64,000 nt of DNA from Pseudonocardia oroxyli (GTDB taxonomy: Bacteria; Actinomycetota; Actinomycetes; Mycobacteriales; Pseudonocardiaceae). Shown here one piece after another: positions 50,271-60,860 of this stretch; position 1 is the stretch's first letter, and every line of letters starts with the position of its first letter. The notes under the pieces are model-generated. The model saw only the letters and a list, made by a program, of their open reading frames with translations, was not told the origin of the DNA and ran no database searches. A program made the translations under genes and the position numbers. The DNA lies in NCBI RefSeq assembly GCF_900102195.1, contig NZ_FNBE01000014.1, forward strand, positions 62,001 through 126,000. The letters run 5' to 3'.

Positions 50271-51749
50271 ATGACGACTCCTCTGGAAGAGCTCAAGCTG
50301 TTCATCGGCGGGAAGTCCGTGGACGCCCGCTCCGGACGCACCTTCGAGTCGCAGAACCCCTACACCGGCAGGCCCTGGGCGCGGCTGGCCGACGGTGGGC
50401 CCGAGGACGTGGACGAGGCCGTCGCGTCGGCCCGCGCCGCCTTCGAGGGCGAGTGGGGCTCGATGACCGGCTTCGCGCGCGCCGCGATCATGCGGCGGTG
50501 CGGGGACGCGATCGCCGCGAACGCCGAGCGGCTGGCCCGCCTGGAGGTCAACGACTCCGGCAAGCTGCTGCGCGAGATGTTGGGCCAGCTCAACGCCCTG
50601 CCGCAGTGGTACTACTACTTCTCCGGCCTGGCCGACAAGGTCGAGGGCCGCACCGTCCCGCCGGTGAACCCGAACTACTTCGGCTACACCACCCGCGAGC
50701 CGGTCGGGGTGGTCGGGGCGATCACGCCCTGGAACTCGCCGCTGCTGCTGCTGACGTTCAAGCTGGCGCCGGCGTTGGCGGCGGGCTGCACGATGGTCGT
50801 CAAGCCGAGCGAGCACGCGCCCGCCTCCACCGTGGCCTTCGCCGAGGTCCTGCACGAGGCCGGGCTGCCCGCGGGCGTGCTCAACGTCGTCACCGGCTGG
50901 GACCGCTCGACCGGTGAGGCGCTGTCCGGCCACCCGGGCGTCGACAAGGTCGCGTTCACCGGCTCGTCGGCGACCGGCGCGAAGGTCGCACAGGCCGCCG
51001 TGGCGAACTACAACCGGGTCACCCTCGAGCTGGGCGGCAAGTCCCCGCAGATCGTGTTCCCCGACGCCGACCTCGACGCCGCCGCGAACGGCCTGGTCGC
51101 GGGCGTGTTCGCCGCCACCGGCCAGACGTGCATGGCGGGCTCGCGGCTGATCGTGCACGCGGACGTCCACGACGCCCTGATCGAGAAGGTCGTCGCCCGG
51201 GCGAACTCCATCGTGCTCGGCGATCCCACCGAGGCCGACACCGAGATGGGTCCGGTGGCCAACCGGCCGCAGTACGAGAAGGTGCTGGGCTACCTGCAGG
51301 GCGCGGCCGCGGAGGGCGCGACGTTCGCCTGCGGCGGCGAGCCCGACGCCGAGCGCGGCGGACTGTTCGTCAGGCCCACCGTCGTCACGAACGTGACCCC
51401 GGAGAACACGATCGTCCGGGAGGAGGTGTTCGGCCCGGTCCTGGCCGCCTACACCTTCACCGACGAGGACGAGGCCCTCAAGCTGGCCAACGACACCCCC
51501 TACGGCCTGGCCGGGGCGGTGTGGACCAAGGACGTGCACCGCGCCCACCGGGTGGCGAACACGCTGCGCGCGGGCACGATCTGGATCAACGCCTACCGGG
51601 TGATCGCCCCCAACATGCCCTTCGGCGGCTTCGGCGCCAGCGGCATCGGCCGCGAGAACGGCGTCGACGCGGTCAACGAGTACACCGAGAACAAGTCCGT
51701 CTTCGTGGAGCTGACCGGCGGCACGCGAGACCCCTTCCAGCTCGGCTAG
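50271..51749 (+). CDS. NAD(P)-dependent aldehyde dehydrogenase
   Basis: A 492-residue aldehyde dehydrogenase. Motifs: cofactor-binding PVGVVGAITPWNSPLLLLTFKLAPALAAGCTMVVKPSE, catalytic Glu in VTLELGGKSPQIVF (near residue 250), nucleophile Cys in AATGQTCMAGSRL (near 285) and the ending MPFGGFGASGIGRENG. It resembles semialdehyde/betaine-aldehyde enzymes of catabolic operons; substrate unknown. ATG 50271 follows AGGAGAGG. It is divergent from an AraC regulator and upstream of a flavin monooxygenase gene; a strong hairpin between the two means the latter may need its own promoter or readthrough. Confidence 0.9.
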   Translation: MTTPLEELKLFIGGKSVDARSGRTFESQNPYTGRPWARLADGGPEDVDEAVASARAAFEGEWGSMTGFARAAIMRRCGDAIAANAERLARLEVNDSGKLLREMLGQLNALPQWYYYFSGLADKVEGRTVPPVNPNYFGYTTREPVGVVGAITPWNSPLLLLTFKLAPALAAGCTMVVKPSEHAPASTVAFAEVLHEAGLPAGVLNVVTGWDRSTGEALSGHPGVDKVAFTGSSATGAKVAQAAVANYNRVTLELGGKSPQIVFPDADLDAAANGLVAGVFAATGQTCMAGSRLIVHADVHDALIEKVVARANSIVLGDPTEADTEMGPVANRPQYEKVLGYLQGAAAEGATFACGGEPDAERGGLFVRPTVVTNVTPENTIVREEVFGPVLAAYTFTDEDEALKLANDTPYGLAGAVWTKDVHRAHRVANTLRAGTIWINAYRVIAPNMPFGGFGASGIGRENGVDAVNEYTENKSVFVELTGGTRDPFQLG

Positions 51750-51768
51750 TCCCCACCCCCTCTTCCCG

Positions 51769-51815
51769 GCGAGCGGCGCGTTCGCTCACACCTGGTGAGC
51801 GAACGCGCCGCTCGC
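51769..51815. terminator. Gene-end hairpin, family 2, copy 2
   Basis: A perfect 20-bp stem, GCGAGCGGCGCGTTCGCTCA (51769-51788) with loop CACCTGG and exact complement (51796-51815), 19 bp past the aldehyde dehydrogenase stop. The loop is identical to that at 21204-21210. Confidence 0.8.
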
Positions 51816-51850
51816 TCCCCTGCCCAGCCCTGCCTTGCCCTGGAGGACCC

Positions 51851-53029
51851 ATGACCGTCACGGCCAACGAGCGCCTCGGCCTCGCCCCCACCGACCCCCG
51901 CCCGGCGAGCGAGACCCGACCCGCCGCGGACCGCACCACCACCAACCCGCTGTTCGGCGACCAGAAGATGAAGCTGGGCCTGTTCGGCACCAACACCAGC
52001 TACGGGCTGATCATGAGCCACGCGCCGTCGGGTTTCGAGATCACCTGGGAGCACACCAAGGAGATCGCCCAGCGCGCCGACCGCCTCGGGTTCGACGTCC
52101 TGGTCCCCGTCGCCCGCTGGAAGGGCTTCGGCGGCTCCACGAACTTCAACGGCAACTGCTTCGAGACCTACACCTGGGCCGCCGGGGTCGCCGAGGCGAC
52201 CGAGCGGATCGCGGTCGCCGCGACCAGCCACCTCCCGACCATGCACCCGATCGTCGCCGCGAAGCAGGCGACCACGGTCGACCGCATCTCCGGCGGCCGG
52301 TTCGCCCTCAACATGGTGATGGGCTGGGTGCCGCCGGAGATGGAGATGTTCGGCTCCGAGCAGCGCGAACACGACGAGCGCTACGCCTACGGCCAGGAGT
52401 GGCTGGACTTCGTGAACCGGCTCTGGACCGAGGAGGGCACCTTCGCGATCCACTCGAAGTACTTCGACGCCGAGCTGCTCGAGGCCTACCCCAAGCCCCA
52501 CCAGGGCCCCCGCCCCGCGCTGATCAACGCGGGCAACTCGCCGTCGGGCATCGAGTTCTCCGCGCGCAACGTCGACTTCAACTTCGCCTCGCTGGACACC
52601 CTCGACAACATCAAGGCCTACACCACGGCGCTGAAGGACAAGGCGCGCACCGAGTACCAGCGCACGATCCACGCGATGACCTACGGCCTGGTCGTCTGCC
52701 GGGACACCGAGGCCGAGGCGAAGCGGGCCTTCCAGCAGGTCGTCGACGAGGGCGACTGGGGCGCCGCGGGCAACGTCATCAAGATCGCCGGATCCGGTGC
52801 GAGCCAGTCCTTCGACCACGCGGTCAAGGCGATGCAGGAACGCTTCATCGCGGGCTGGGGCGGCTACCCGATCGTCGGTACCCCCGAGCAGGTCACCGAG
52901 GAGCTGGGCAGGCTGAACGAGGCCGGCATGGAGGGCATGATCTTCGGGCTCATCGACTACAACGAGGAGCTCAAGTACTTCGGCGAGAAGGTCATGCCGC
53001 TGCTGAAGGAGGCCGGACTGCGGCACTAG
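51851..53029 (+). CDS. RutA-like LLM-class flavin-dependent monooxygenase
   Basis: A 392-residue luciferase-like enzyme. After a 38-residue polar lead, MKLGLFGTNTSYGLIMSHAP begins the TIM barrel. The GFGGSTNFNGNCFETYTWAAGVAEATERIAV, ISGGRFALNMVMGWVPPEMEMFG and NAGNSPSGIEFSARNVDFNF blocks resemble pyrimidine monooxygenase RutA and relatives, which use reduced flavin and O2 to open rings or break C-S or C-N bonds. With the aldehyde dehydrogenase and AraC regulator it suggests a catabolic module that produces an aldehyde; the substrate is unknown. TGGAGG precedes the ATG. No flavin reductase is adjacent. Confidence 0.85.
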   Translation: MTVTANERLGLAPTDPRPASETRPAADRTTTNPLFGDQKMKLGLFGTNTSYGLIMSHAPSGFEITWEHTKEIAQRADRLGFDVLVPVARWKGFGGSTNFNGNCFETYTWAAGVAEATERIAVAATSHLPTMHPIVAAKQATTVDRISGGRFALNMVMGWVPPEMEMFGSEQREHDERYAYGQEWLDFVNRLWTEEGTFAIHSKYFDAELLEAYPKPHQGPRPALINAGNSPSGIEFSARNVDFNFASLDTLDNIKAYTTALKDKARTEYQRTIHAMTYGLVVCRDTEAEAKRAFQQVVDEGDWGAAGNVIKIAGSGASQSFDHAVKAMQERFIAGWGGYPIVGTPEQVTEELGRLNEAGMEGMIFGLIDYNEELKYFGEKVMPLLKEAGLRH

Positions 53030-53074
53030 TGCCCCGGACCGCGCCCCGCCGATCACTGAGCCTACCCTTACCGG

Positions 53075-54631
53075 GTGAAAACGGACGACGGTCTGCGCAG
53101 GCGGGTGCTGCGCCGCCAGCGCAGACGGGTGCTCGGGGCGTCGCTGCTGCTGATGGGGCACCAGACGTGCGAGGCGCTGGTCCCGCTCGCGATCGGGTTC
53201 TCGGTGGACCGCGCCGTGGCCACCGGCGACGTGCGGATGCTCGTGCTCTGCCTGGCGGGGTTCGTCCTGCTGTTCGGGGTGCTGAACACCTGCTACCGCT
53301 GGTTCGCCCGGCTGGGGCAGGGCGCGGTCATCGACGAGGGCCACCTGCTGCGCACGGAGCTCGCGGGCAGGCTGCTGCGCCCGGGGGCCACCACCGCGCG
53401 GCGGCACGGCGAGCTGTTGACCATCGCGTCGTCGGACGCCGACCAGACGGCGCGGTCGGTCATCTGGGTGTCGGGGCTGTGCGGCTCGGCGGCCGCGCTG
53501 CTGGTCAGCTCGGCGATCCTGATCGGGATCGACCCGCTGCTGGGGCTGGGCCTGATCGTGACGGCCGTGGTCGTCACCCTGGGGCTGAACGCGCTGTCCC
53601 CGCTGCTCTCCCGACGGGTGGCGGGCCAGCAGGAGTCCCTCGCCGAGGCGTCGGCGCTGGCCACCGACCTGGTGACCGGCCTGCGCGTGCTGCACGGGCT
53701 CGGCGCCCAGCGCACCGCCACCGCGCGCTACCGCGAGGTCAGCAGGCGGGCCGAGAGCGCGGGCGTCCGCACGGGCACCGCCAAGTCGCTGCAGCTCGGC
53801 GCCACCGTACTCGCCGCCACCCTGGTGCTCGCGGTGTCGGTCGCGTCCGCGGGCCTGCTCGCCGTCGACGGAACGATCACCATCGGCGCCTTCGTCTCCG
53901 CGGTCGGCGCGGCCCAGTTCATCGCCGAGCCGCTGACCGCGGCGGGCTTCTACCTGCAGATCGGTGCGGCCGCCAAGGCGAGCGCCGCGCGCGTCGGCGG
54001 GGTGCTGGACGAGGCGCCGGTCGTCGAGCCGGTCGAGCCGGTGCGGCTCGACCTGCCCGCCGGGCGGCTGACCGGGATCGTGGCCGAGCCGGAGGTCGCC
54101 GACCGCCTCACCGCGGCGCTGCGGGAGCGCACCGTGACCTTCGACGGCGCCGCCCCGGAGGCCGTGCACGTCGAGCCCCACCACGCCCACCTGTTCGCCG
54201 GGACCGTCGCGGAGAACATGGCGCTCAGCGGCGTGCCCGGTGACCTGCGGCCCGCCATCGTCGCGGCCGGCGCCGCGGACTTCGTCGACGCCCAGTCCGC
54301 AGGCCTCGACGAGCCGGTCCGGGACCGGGGCCTGAGCCTGTCCGGCGGCCAGCGCCAGCGGCTCGCGCTGGCCCGCGCGCTGCACGCCGATCCCCCCGTG
54401 CTCGTCCTGCGCGACCCGACGACGGCGATCGACTCGGTCACCGAGGAGTCCGTCGCGCAGGGCCTGCGGACGCTGCGCCGGGACCGGACGACCGTCGTGA
54501 TCACCGACAGCCCCGTGCTGCTCGCCCACGCCGACCACGTCGTGCACCTCGCCGCCGAGGGCGTCCTCGCCGAGGGCACGCACCACGACCTGCTCGCCCA
54601 CGAGGGCTACCGGAAGAAGGTCCTGGGATGA
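53075..54631 (+). CDS. ABC exporter subunit A (membrane plus degenerate ATPase domain)
   Basis: A 518-residue half-transporter: six-helix membrane domain (residues 1-310) then a nucleotide-binding domain. The P-loop is gone: where GxxGxGKST is expected, residues 337-345 read AEPEVADRL. Walker B Asp is Arg446, the catalytic Glu is Asp447 (VLVLRDPTTAID), and the H-loop His is replaced (VVITDSPV, near 478). The ABC signature LSGGQRQRLALARAL (422-436) is intact. So it cannot hydrolyse ATP itself but can complete the site of its partner, whose gene overlaps by 4 bp. GTG 53075 lies 6 bases after TACCCT (leaderless). Confidence 0.88.
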   Translation: MKTDDGLRRRVLRRQRRRVLGASLLLMGHQTCEALVPLAIGFSVDRAVATGDVRMLVLCLAGFVLLFGVLNTCYRWFARLGQGAVIDEGHLLRTELAGRLLRPGATTARRHGELLTIASSDADQTARSVIWVSGLCGSAAALLVSSAILIGIDPLLGLGLIVTAVVVTLGLNALSPLLSRRVAGQQESLAEASALATDLVTGLRVLHGLGAQRTATARYREVSRRAESAGVRTGTAKSLQLGATVLAATLVLAVSVASAGLLAVDGTITIGAFVSAVGAAQFIAEPLTAAGFYLQIGAAAKASAARVGGVLDEAPVVEPVEPVRLDLPAGRLTGIVAEPEVADRLTAALRERTVTFDGAAPEAVHVEPHHAHLFAGTVAENMALSGVPGDLRPAIVAAGAADFVDAQSAGLDEPVRDRGLSLSGGQRQRLALARALHADPPVLVLRDPTTAIDSVTEESVAQGLRTLRRDRTTVVITDSPVLLAHADHVVHLAAEGVLAEGTHHDLLAHEGYRKKVLG

Positions 54632-56349
54632 GCACGCGCCTCCCCCTCGCCACCGCGGGGCAGGTCCGCCGCGCGATCGGCGGGTACCTGCGGAGCCGGC
54701 GGGCGCTCGCCGTCTCGACGGTCCTGTTGGCCGCGCTCGCCTCGCTGTCCGGCCTGGTCGCGCCCTGGGCGATCGGCCTGATCGTCGACGCCGTGCTGCG
54801 CGGCACCACGACCGCGGAGATCGTCGAGCTGGTGGTGCTGGTGGCGGGCGCGGGCGTGCTGAGCGCCGTGCTGACCGCGATCAGCGCCGCCCTCGTCGCC
54901 CGGATCGGCCAGCGGGTCCTCGCCCGGATGCGCGAGGACACCGTCGGCACCGCGCTGCGGCTGCCCGCGAACGAGCTGGAGGAGTCCGGCCGCGGCGACC
55001 TGCTCAGCCGCGTGGGAGACGACGTGGCGGTCATCAGCGAGGTGATCACCGCCCTGCTGGCGCCGTGGGTCGGGGCCGCGCTGACGGTCGGCCTGACGAT
55101 GGTCGGCCTGTTCGCCCTCGACCCGTGGCTCGCCGTGGCGGGCCTGACCGCCATCCCGGTGTACGGCTTCGCGATCCGCTGGTACCTGCCCCGGGCGGCA
55201 GAGCGCTATGCCGCCGAGCGGGCCGCGTTCGGCGACCGCGCCGAGGCGCTGGTGTCCAGCCTGGAGGGCCTGCCGACGGTGCACGCCTACGGCGCCGAGG
55301 ACCAGCACGTCGCGCGCATCACCGAGTCGTCGGAGCAGGCGCGGGCGATCTCGAAGTCGGTGTTGTGGTTCGCCACGGCGTGGGGCAAGTGGATGAACAT
55401 CGCCGAGCTCGTGGGGCTCACGGCGATCATCGGCGTCGGCTTCGCGCTCGTCTCCACCGAGGCCGCCACGGTCGGCGCGGTCACCGCCGCCGCGCTGTAC
55501 TTCCACCGGCTGTTCAACCCGCTCGGCCTGATCATCATGAGCTTCGACGAGATCCAGTCGGCCTTCGCCAGCCTGCAGCGGATCGTCGGGGTGATCGTGA
55601 CCGAGGTGCCCGCCGTCGACCCCGCGCCGCGGCCGAACGGCTCCGTGACGGCCTCGGGGATCACCCATCGCTACGGCGCGGACCCCGTGGTGCGGGACGT
55701 GTCCGTGGCGCTCGCGCCCGGCGAGACCGTCGCGCTGGTCGGGGCGAGCGGGGCGGGCAAGTCCACGCTCGCGGTGATCCTCGCGGGGCTCACCGACCCC
55801 TCCGCGGGGACGGTGCACGTCGGCGGCGAGCCGGTGTCGCGGTTCCGGGCCGACGGGTCGGTCGTGCTCGTGTCCCAGGAGGCCCACGTCTTCGCGGGGC
55901 CGCTGGCCGAGGACCTGCGGCTGGCGCGGGCGGACGCGACGGACGCCGAGATCGAGAAGGCCCTCGCGACGGTCGGTGCGGACTGGGTGTCCGCGCTGCC
56001 GTCCGGGCTGCGGACGGTGGTCGGCGAGCTCGGGCACGCGCTCTCGGCCGAGCAGGCCGCCCAGGTCGCGCTGGCCCGCGCCCTGCTCGCCGACCCCGTG
56101 GTGCTGCTGTTGGACGAGGCCACCGCCGAGGCGGGCTCGCGGGACGCGTCGCGGTTGGAGGACGGCGCCGCCGCCGTGCTCGCGGGGCGCACCGGCCTGG
56201 TGGTGGCGCACCGGCTGCGGCAGGCGTCGACCGCCGACCGGATCCTCGTGATGGACGCCGGGGAGATCGTGGAGTCCGGGACGCACGCGGAGCTGCTCGC
56301 CGCGGACGGGCACTACGCCCGGCTGTGGCGCGCCTGGCGCGGGGAGTGA
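54628..56349 (+). CDS. ABC exporter subunit B (membrane plus catalytic ATPase domain)
   Basis: A 573-residue half-transporter with six N-terminal helices (about 20-290). The ATPase domain has an intact Walker A GASGAGKST (372-380), Q-loop VLVSQEAHVFAGPL, Walker B LLLDE (Asp496, Glu497) and H-loop His528 (VVAHRL), but its signature is LSAEQAAQ (472-479) instead of LSGGQ. It thus complements subunit A: one complete and one dead ATP site. The substrate is unknown. The stop codon touches that of the convergent glycerate kinase gene (TGATCA, 56347-56352). Confidence 0.9.
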   Translation: MSTRLPLATAGQVRRAIGGYLRSRRALAVSTVLLAALASLSGLVAPWAIGLIVDAVLRGTTTAEIVELVVLVAGAGVLSAVLTAISAALVARIGQRVLARMREDTVGTALRLPANELEESGRGDLLSRVGDDVAVISEVITALLAPWVGAALTVGLTMVGLFALDPWLAVAGLTAIPVYGFAIRWYLPRAAERYAAERAAFGDRAEALVSSLEGLPTVHAYGAEDQHVARITESSEQARAISKSVLWFATAWGKWMNIAELVGLTAIIGVGFALVSTEAATVGAVTAAALYFHRLFNPLGLIIMSFDEIQSAFASLQRIVGVIVTEVPAVDPAPRPNGSVTASGITHRYGADPVVRDVSVALAPGETVALVGASGAGKSTLAVILAGLTDPSAGTVHVGGEPVSRFRADGSVVLVSQEAHVFAGPLAEDLRLARADATDAEIEKALATVGADWVSALPSGLRTVVGELGHALSAEQAAQVALARALLADPVVLLLDEATAEAGSRDASRLEDGAAAVLAGRTGLVVAHRLRQASTADRILVMDAGEIVESGTHAELLAADGHYARLWRAWRGE

Positions 56350-57377
56350 TCACCGCTGCGCCCGCCCGACCCGCCGCAGCAGCGGACCGGGATCGGTGAG
56401 GCACCGCTCGGGGTCGAGGTCGGCCAAGGCGGTGACCCGCGCGAACGGGGTCTGCGCGGGGTCGAGGTCGCAGCGGCCGCAGACCGCGACGACCGGGACG
56501 TGGGCCGCGCGGGCCGCCACGGCCACCCCGGCCGGGGCCTTGCCGTGCAGGGTCTGGGCGTCGAGGGCCCCTTCGCCGGTCACCACCAGGTCCGCGGTGC
56601 GCAGGTGCGCGGCGAACCCGAGCAGCTCCAGCACCACCTCGATCCCCGGCCGACGCCGCGCCCCGAGCACCGCGAGCGCGGCGTACCCGACCCCGCCCGC
56701 CGCACCGGCTCCGGGACGCTCCGCGCCGGGGCCGACCAGGCTCGCGAGGTGGGCGAGGGCCTCCTCGAGCAGCCGCACCTGCGCCGGGGTCGCGCCCTTC
56801 TGCGGGCCGTAGACCGCGGCGGCGCCCCGGGGGCCGAGCAGCGGGTTGTCGACGTCGCAGGCGAGGACGATCTCCGTGTCCCGCAGCCTGGGGTCGAGGC
56901 CCCGCAGGTCCACCGAGGCCGCCTCCCGGAGCCCTCCCCCGCCGTCGGGGACCGGGTCGCCCCGTGTGGAGAGGATCCGTACGCCCAGGGCGGTGAGCAG
57001 GCCCGCGCCGCCGTCGGTGCAGGCGCTGCCGCCGACGCCGAGCACGACCCGGCGCGCGCCCGCGTCGAGCGCGGCGCGCAGCAGCTCGCCGGTTCCGCGG
57101 CTGGTCGCGCCGAGCGGGTCCGGCGGCCCGAGCTGCAGGCCCGAGGCGAGCGCCAGCTCCACCACCGCCGTGTCGCCCCGCAGCCCGATCGCGGCCGGTC
57201 CCGCCGGCACCCGTCGGAACCCGGCGGCGAGCGCCGCGGCGAGGGTGCCCTCGCCGCCGTCCGCCACCGGCAGCTCGACGGCCTCGTGCCCGGCCTCCCG
57301 CAGGCCCGCGGCCAGGTGCGCGGCGACCTCCGCCGCGGTCAGCGTGCCCTTGAACTTGTCCGGCGCGACCAGGACCC

Positions 57378-57381
<4 letters not shown>
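56350..57381 (-). CDS. glxK: Glycerate kinase (GlxK/GarK family)
   Basis: A 343-residue kinase that phosphorylates D-glycerate, the last step from glyoxylate to glycolysis. Family blocks: [26 protein letters not shown] (residues 2-27), [81 protein letters not shown] and [20 protein letters not shown]. The GTG overlaps the gcl stop (GTGA). This class makes 2-phosphoglycerate in E. coli. Confidence 0.93.
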
Positions 57382-59143
<1,762 letters not shown>

Positions 59144-59147
<4 letters not shown>

Positions 59148-60025
59148 CGTGCCCGTCCGGAGAGTGCCTCGACCTGCGTCAGCAGGGCGCTGTGGTCGAG
59201 CGAGCCGTGCCCCTGCGCACGCAGCGCGCCCACCAGCTGGGCCACGTGCGCACCCAGCGGGATGGCGACGCCCGCCTCCCGCGCCGCCGCCGTCACGATG
59301 CCCAGGTCCTTGTGGTGCAGGTCGATCCGGAAGCCGGGTGCGAAGGTGCGGGCGCGCATCGTGGCACCCTTGCGCGCGAGGACCGTGCTGCCGGCCAGGC
59401 CGCCGCCGAGGACCTCCAGCGCGGACTCGGTGTCGACGCCGTAGGCCTCGAGGAACACCAGCGCCTCGGCGACCAGCTGGATGTTCCCGGCGACGATCAG
59501 CTGGTTGGCGGCCTTGACGGTCTGGCCCGCCCCCGACGGTCCGACGTGGACGACGGTCCGGCCCACGGTCTCCAGGAGCGGACGGGCGGCCGCGACGTCG
59601 TCGTCCGCGCCGCCGACCATGATCGACAGCGTGGCTTCGACGGCGGCGGGCTCGCCGCCGCTGACCGGCGCGTCGACCGGGCGGATGCCGCGCTCGCGCT
59701 CGGCCTCGGCGATCCGGCGCGCGACGTCCGGGCGGATCGTCGAGCAGTCGATGTGCAGGGTGCCGGGCTTGGCGTGGGCGAGGATGCCGTCCTCGGAGAA
59801 CACGAGCGCCTCGACGTCGGGGCTGTCGGGGACCATGGTGATCACGACGTCCGCCTCGCGGACCGCGTCCGCGGTGTCGGTGGCGGCGCGTCCGCCCCGC
59901 TCGACGAGCACGTCGACGGCGAGCCGGGAGAGGTTGTGGCCCACGACGTCGTGGCCCGCGTCGACGAGGTGGGCCGCCATCGGGCCGCCCATGATGCCGA
60001 GGCCGATGAATGCGATCGTGCTCAT
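59144..60025 (-). CDS. glxR: 2-hydroxy-3-oxopropionate (tartronate semialdehyde) reductase
   Basis: A 293-residue beta-hydroxyacid dehydrogenase that reduces tartronate semialdehyde to D-glycerate with NAD(P)H. Rossmann motif [24 protein letters not shown] (residues 2-25), substrate loop [24 protein letters not shown], and catalytic Lys in [15 protein letters not shown] (near 170). ATG 60025 overlaps the hyi stop (ATGA). Position between gcl and hyi fixes its role. Confidence 0.95.
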
Positions 60026-60771
60026 GCGATGACCTTTCGGGTGGGGACGTACTCCAGCGCGGTGCGGCCGGTGTAGCCGGCGGCCTGCAGCGCGGCGAGG
60101 ACGTGGGGGAAGTCGATGTCGCCGGTACCGGGCTCGTGCCGTCCCGGCGCGTCGGCGAGCTGAACGTGGGCGATGCGGTGCGCGTGGGCGGCGATCGCGG
60201 CGTCGAGGTCCTCGCCGTTGACGGCGAGGTGGTAGACGTCGAACAGCAGGCCGGTGTTCGGCGCGCCGACCCGGTCCAGCACCGCGACCGCGTCGGCGCA
60301 CGTGCGGATCGGGTAGCGGTCGGCGCCGCTCAGGGGCTCCAGCACCACCGTCGCGCCGATGCGCTCGGCCTCCTTCGCCGCGTGGGCGAGATTCTCCAGC
60401 GCGAGGTCGTCCTGGCCGCTCGCGCCGTCGACGCGGTTGCCGTACAGGGCGTTGAAGACCGAGATGCCGAGCCGTTCGCCGAGCCCGACCGCCACCGCGA
60501 CCGAGGCCCGGAACTCCGACTCCCGGCCCGGCCAGGACACCAGGCCGCGGTCACCCGCGGGCATGTCCCCCGCGGCGAAGTTGAGCCCCACCAGGTCCAC
60601 CCCGGCGTCCTCCACGGCGCGGGCGAAGCGGTCCACCTCGGCGTCCGACGGCGCGGCCGAGGAGAAGGGCCACCAGAACTCGACGGCGGCGAACCCGGCG
60701 GCCGCGGCGGCCGCAGGCCGCTCCAGCACAGGAACATCGGCCAACACGAGCGAACAGTTGAGCGCGTGCAC
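60022..60771 (-). CDS. hyi: Hydroxypyruvate isomerase
   Basis: A 249-residue TIM-barrel isomerase that interconverts hydroxypyruvate and tartronate semialdehyde. Typical parts: [34 protein letters not shown] (residues 3-36), [44 protein letters not shown] (metal Glu), [36 protein letters not shown] and ALEYVPT. GTG 60771 follows GGGAGAGACC. A large hairpin separates it from the allantoicase gene upstream. Confidence 0.94.
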   Translation of the reverse strand: MHALNCSLVLADVPVLERPAAAAAAGFAAVEFWWPFSSAAPSDAEVDRFARAVEDAGVDLVGLNFAAGDMPAGDRGLVSWPGRESEFRASVAVAVGLGERLGISVFNALYGNRVDGASGQDDLALENLAHAAKEAERIGATVVLEPLSGADRYPIRTCADAVAVLDRVGAPNTGLLFDVYHLAVNGEDLDAAIAAHAHRIAHVQLADAPGRHEPGTGDIDFPHVLAALQAAGYTGRTALEYVPTRKVIA

Positions 60772-60790
60772 GGTCTCTCCCAAGATCAGG

Positions 60791-60852
60791 GCATCATGGA
60801 GCCACAACTGTCGTTCTCGACCCGCGAAACGACAGTCGTGGCTCCATGATGC
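60791..60852. repeat. Long hairpin between the allantoin and glyoxylate genes
   Basis: 25-nt arms (60791-60815, GCATCATGGAGCCAC...; 60828-60852) pair at 24 of 25 positions around a 12-nt loop. It lies 8 bp past the allantoicase stop and 19 bp before the hyi start. It could end part of the transcripts or protect the processed ends. Confidence 0.75.
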
Positions 60853-60860
60853 GGACGGGG

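Noticed and set aside
53075..54631. Subunit A of the ABC exporter as a pseudogene
   Set aside because: The frame is intact, the membrane domain and LSGGQ are conserved, and the losses complement those in the partner subunit.
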